Assembly: GCA_036521995.1 (NCBI GenBank)
Contig: DATDGR010000336.1
Coordinates: forward strand, 1-16,897
Direction of reading: 5' to 3'
Length of the DNA: 16,897 nucleotides
Origin: Gp13-AA77 sp036521995
GTDB lineage: Bacteria > Acidobacteriota > Terriglobia > UBA7540
In this document: piece after piece, positions 15,636 to 16,897 of the stretch
Layout of the letters: each line of letters starts with the position of its first letter
How positions within the stretch are numbered: position 1 is the first letter of the stretch
The notes under the pieces: model-generated
Seen by the model: only the letters and a program-made list of their open reading frames with translations
Database searches by the model: none
Told to the model about the DNA's origin: nothing
Program-made: the position numbers and the translations under genes

Positions 15636-16069
15636 GTGACAAAAAGCTCAAGGTTCTGATGATTGAGGACAATCCGGGAGACGCGCGGTTGATCCGGGAG
15701 ATGCTCGCCGAGGCGGCGGATTCCTCCTTCGAATTGACGGTTGCCGGCCGTCTTTCCGCGGGTCTTGAATCGCTGGCTGCCGGCCATCCGGACGTGCTGC
15801 TGCTCGATCTGTCGCTCCCCGACAGCCAGGGACTCGATTCCCTGGCCCGGACGCGGGCCCAGTCGCAGGCCGTGCCCATCATCGTGCTGACGGGTTTTGA
15901 TGACGAGGACGCCGCTCTCAAAGCGCTCTCCGAAGGCGCCCAAGACTACCTGGTGAAGGGGCGCGTGGAGCCGGACCTGCTGGCGCGCGCTGCGGTACGC
16001 CGTGGAGCGCCAGCGGCTCCTGAGGGAAGTGGAGCAGCAGCGGCGGCGCCAGGCGGAACTCAAGGATGA
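15632..16069 (+). CDS. Response regulator receiver segment of a frameshifted receiver-histidine kinase
   Basis: This frame gives 145 residues from ATG 15632. The receiver domain covers about residues 6-120. The acidic pocket is VLMIEDNPGDARLIREML (Glu12, Asp13), the phosphoacceptor is Asp59 in VLLLDLSLPDSQG, and VLTGFDDE and DYLVKGRVEPDLLARA follow. After this point the sequence becomes low-complexity Ala/Gly/Pro (RRGAPAAPEGSGAAAAAPGG), typical of GC-rich DNA read out of frame. The expected continuation LRYAVERQR is present one frame over, so the natural product is probably one protein with the kinase that follows. No ribosome binding site is seen; the ATGA overlap suggests coupling to the upstream receiver. 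Confidence 0.85.
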   Translation: MSDKKLKVLMIEDNPGDARLIREMLAEAADSSFELTVAGRLSAGLESLAAGHPDVLLLDLSLPDSQGLDSLARTRAQSQAVPIIVLTGFDDEDAALKALSEGAQDYLVKGRVEPDLLARAAVRRGAPAAPEGSGAAAAAPGGTQG

Positions 16070-16799
16070 GTTCCTCTCCCACGTTTCGCATGAACTGCGC
16101 TCACCGCTCACGGCCATCTACCAGTTCACGACCCTGGTGCTGGACGGCCTGGCGGGCGACCTCAACCTGCAGCAGCGCGAATACCTCGGCATCGCCCTGC
16201 GCAACGTGCAACAGCTTCGGACCATGATCGAAGACATTTTGATCGTAACCCGTGCGGAAGTGGGCAAATTACAGATTGAGCCTCGCGCCTTGGGACTCAG
16301 CGAACTGATTCACCAGACCCTCGACGCGCTTCGCGTACAAGCGGCAGAAAGAAATGTCGCTCTCGAGACGCAGATCTCTCCCGATCTGCCTTCTGTTTAC
16401 GCCGACCCGACCCGAACCCGCCAGGTGTTGTCGAATCTGATAGAAAACGGGATTAAATACGCCGGCGAGGGCGCGAGGATCTCGGTCAAGGCAGGAATCT
16501 CCGGTGAAGAGCCGCAATTCGTCCGGGTGGCGGTGATCGATAATGGCCCGGGACTGAGCCGCGAGCAGGCCGCGTGCGTCTTTGACCGCCTGTACCAGGC
16601 CGGCGACCCCGCAAGCGCCGGCCGCAAGGGGCTGGGCCTGGGGTTGTTCATCTCAAAACAACTGGTCCAGGCGCACGGAGGCCGAATCGGACTGGAGAGC
16701 GAGCCGGGCCGAGGATGCAGCTTTTTCTTCACCCTCCCAGTTCTTTCTCTGGCGCAACTGCTAGTACTTAGTGACGTAAGTCGCCGTAATATTTCTTGA
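16002..16799 (+). CDS. Histidine kinase core (HisKA-HATPase) of the frameshifted receiver-kinase
   Basis: The frame runs from GTG 16002 for 265 residues, but the same frame is open upstream and already encodes the receiver-kinase junction, so this start is probably artificial. A coiled-coil lead RLLREVEQQRRRQAELKDEF is followed by the phosphoacceptor His30 in LSHVSHELRSPLTA. The ATPase domain has the N box NLIENGIKYAG, G1 DNGPGL and G2 GLGLGLFISKQ, and closes with GCSFFFTLPV. All are intact. The last residues (about LVLSDVSRRNIS) come from DNA that also encodes the end of a minus-strand transposase, so the native C-terminus seems to have been replaced. As a soluble kinase with its own receiver it would serve in a phosphorelay with the upstream kinase and receiver. 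Confidence 0.87.
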   Translation: MERQRLLREVEQQRRRQAELKDEFLSHVSHELRSPLTAIYQFTTLVLDGLAGDLNLQQREYLGIALRNVQQLRTMIEDILIVTRAEVGKLQIEPRALGLSELIHQTLDALRVQAAERNVALETQISPDLPSVYADPTRTRQVLSNLIENGIKYAGEGARISVKAGISGEEPQFVRVAVIDNGPGLSREQAACVFDRLYQAGDPASAGRKGLGLGLFISKQLVQAHGGRIGLESEPGRGCSFFFTLPVLSLAQLLVLSDVSRRNIS

Positions 16800-16897
16800 G
16801 CCCGACGCTGTGCACCACCCGCTTCCGCCATTCGAACGGTGCCGCTTGGGCGTTGTAAGCCTCCAGGAAGCGGTCAATTGCTTCCCGGACTTGATGC
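16755..16897 (-). mobile_element. Right-edge insertion sequence, IS630-like (partial)
   Basis: The transposase 3' end, an imperfect inverted repeat ACTTA...TAAGT at 16766-16781 and TA dinucleotides near 16762-16766 suggest the element's end lies around 16755-16766. IS630 elements insert at TA. The exact boundary cannot be fixed without the other end, so the start coordinate is approximate. Confidence 0.45.
16768..16897 (-). CDS. IS630-like transposase, C-terminal end (runs off right edge)
   Basis: The minus-strand frame is open from the edge to a TAA at 16770-16768, giving 42 residues. It reads VREAIDRFLEAYNAQAAPFE, then WRKRVVHSVGLKKYYGDLRH. The pattern of FLEAYNA, then PFEW and a basic stretch, then an aromatic-DLR end matches the C-terminus of IS630/Tc1-mariner-type DDE transposases. 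The catalytic residues lie outside the window. It is convergent with the kinase and overlaps its last 32 nt. Confidence 0.72.
   Translation of the reverse strand, partial: HQVREAIDRFLEAYNAQAAPFEWRKRVVHSVGLKKYYGDLRH

Larger units (their letters stand above)
15632..16799 (+). pseudogene. Receiver-HisKA-HATPase hybrid, apparently split by a 2-bp loss in a GC run
   Basis: The receiver frame reads ...VEPDLLARA up to the run GCGCGCGC at 15983-15990. The kinase frame across the same bases reads ALRYAVERQRLLREVEQQ. Restoring one GC pair gives DLLARALRYAVERQR, the usual junction between a receiver and a kinase in receiver-first kinases, and a protein of about 389 residues. Slippage in a short GC repeat is a plausible cause. 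A sequencing error or reversible phase variation are the alternatives. The 3' end is also altered by an insertion sequence. Confidence 0.7.

Overview
The window is GC-rich, densely coded DNA that most resembles the Acidobacteriota. The clues are a stand-alone MacB/FtsX-type permease of the ADOP kind (acidobacterial duplicated orphan permease) and an orphan protein whose N-terminus has an AANxANAxxSxGPxTPEG motif, seen repeatedly in acidobacterial hypothetical proteins. The assignment rests on family resemblance only. No rRNA, tRNA or CRISPR array was seen.

Left part (1-2825), minus strand: the window opens inside gatB (tRNA amidotransferase subunit B, first 79 codons). Upstream of it is an 823-residue ADOP permease with no ATPase partner in view. 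The interval 2826-3190 is divergent and holds a good sigma-70-type promoter and a leader hairpin for a plus-strand orphan gene of unknown function (GTG start at 3191). The stop codon of that gene lies inside the first of three imperfect direct repeats spaced 51-52 nt apart. A gene-free, comparatively AT-rich stretch of about 330 nt follows.

Centre (4458-12949), plus strand: a tight five-gene transport operon. It encodes a secreted YVTN/YncE-like beta-propeller, a TolC-type outer-membrane channel, an HlyD-type periplasmic adaptor, an RND inner-membrane pump and an MFS transporter. From tolC onward the genes are 3-7 nt apart or overlap, so they probably form one transcript. The channel, adaptor and pump make a complete tripartite efflux system. 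The propeller and the MFS protein are unexplained partners.

Right part (13028-16799), plus strand: a signal-transduction cluster with a CHASE3-PAS-PAS histidine kinase, a single-domain Rcp1-like receiver and a receiver-histidine kinase. No DNA-binding output domain is present. Three apparent frameshifts occur here. Two opposite single-base shifts flank the CHASE3 segment of the first kinase, and an apparent 2-bp loss in a GC run separates the receiver from the kinase in the last gene. The last kinase runs into the 3' end of a minus-strand IS630-like transposase that continues past the right edge, so an insertion sequence probably landed at its 3' end.
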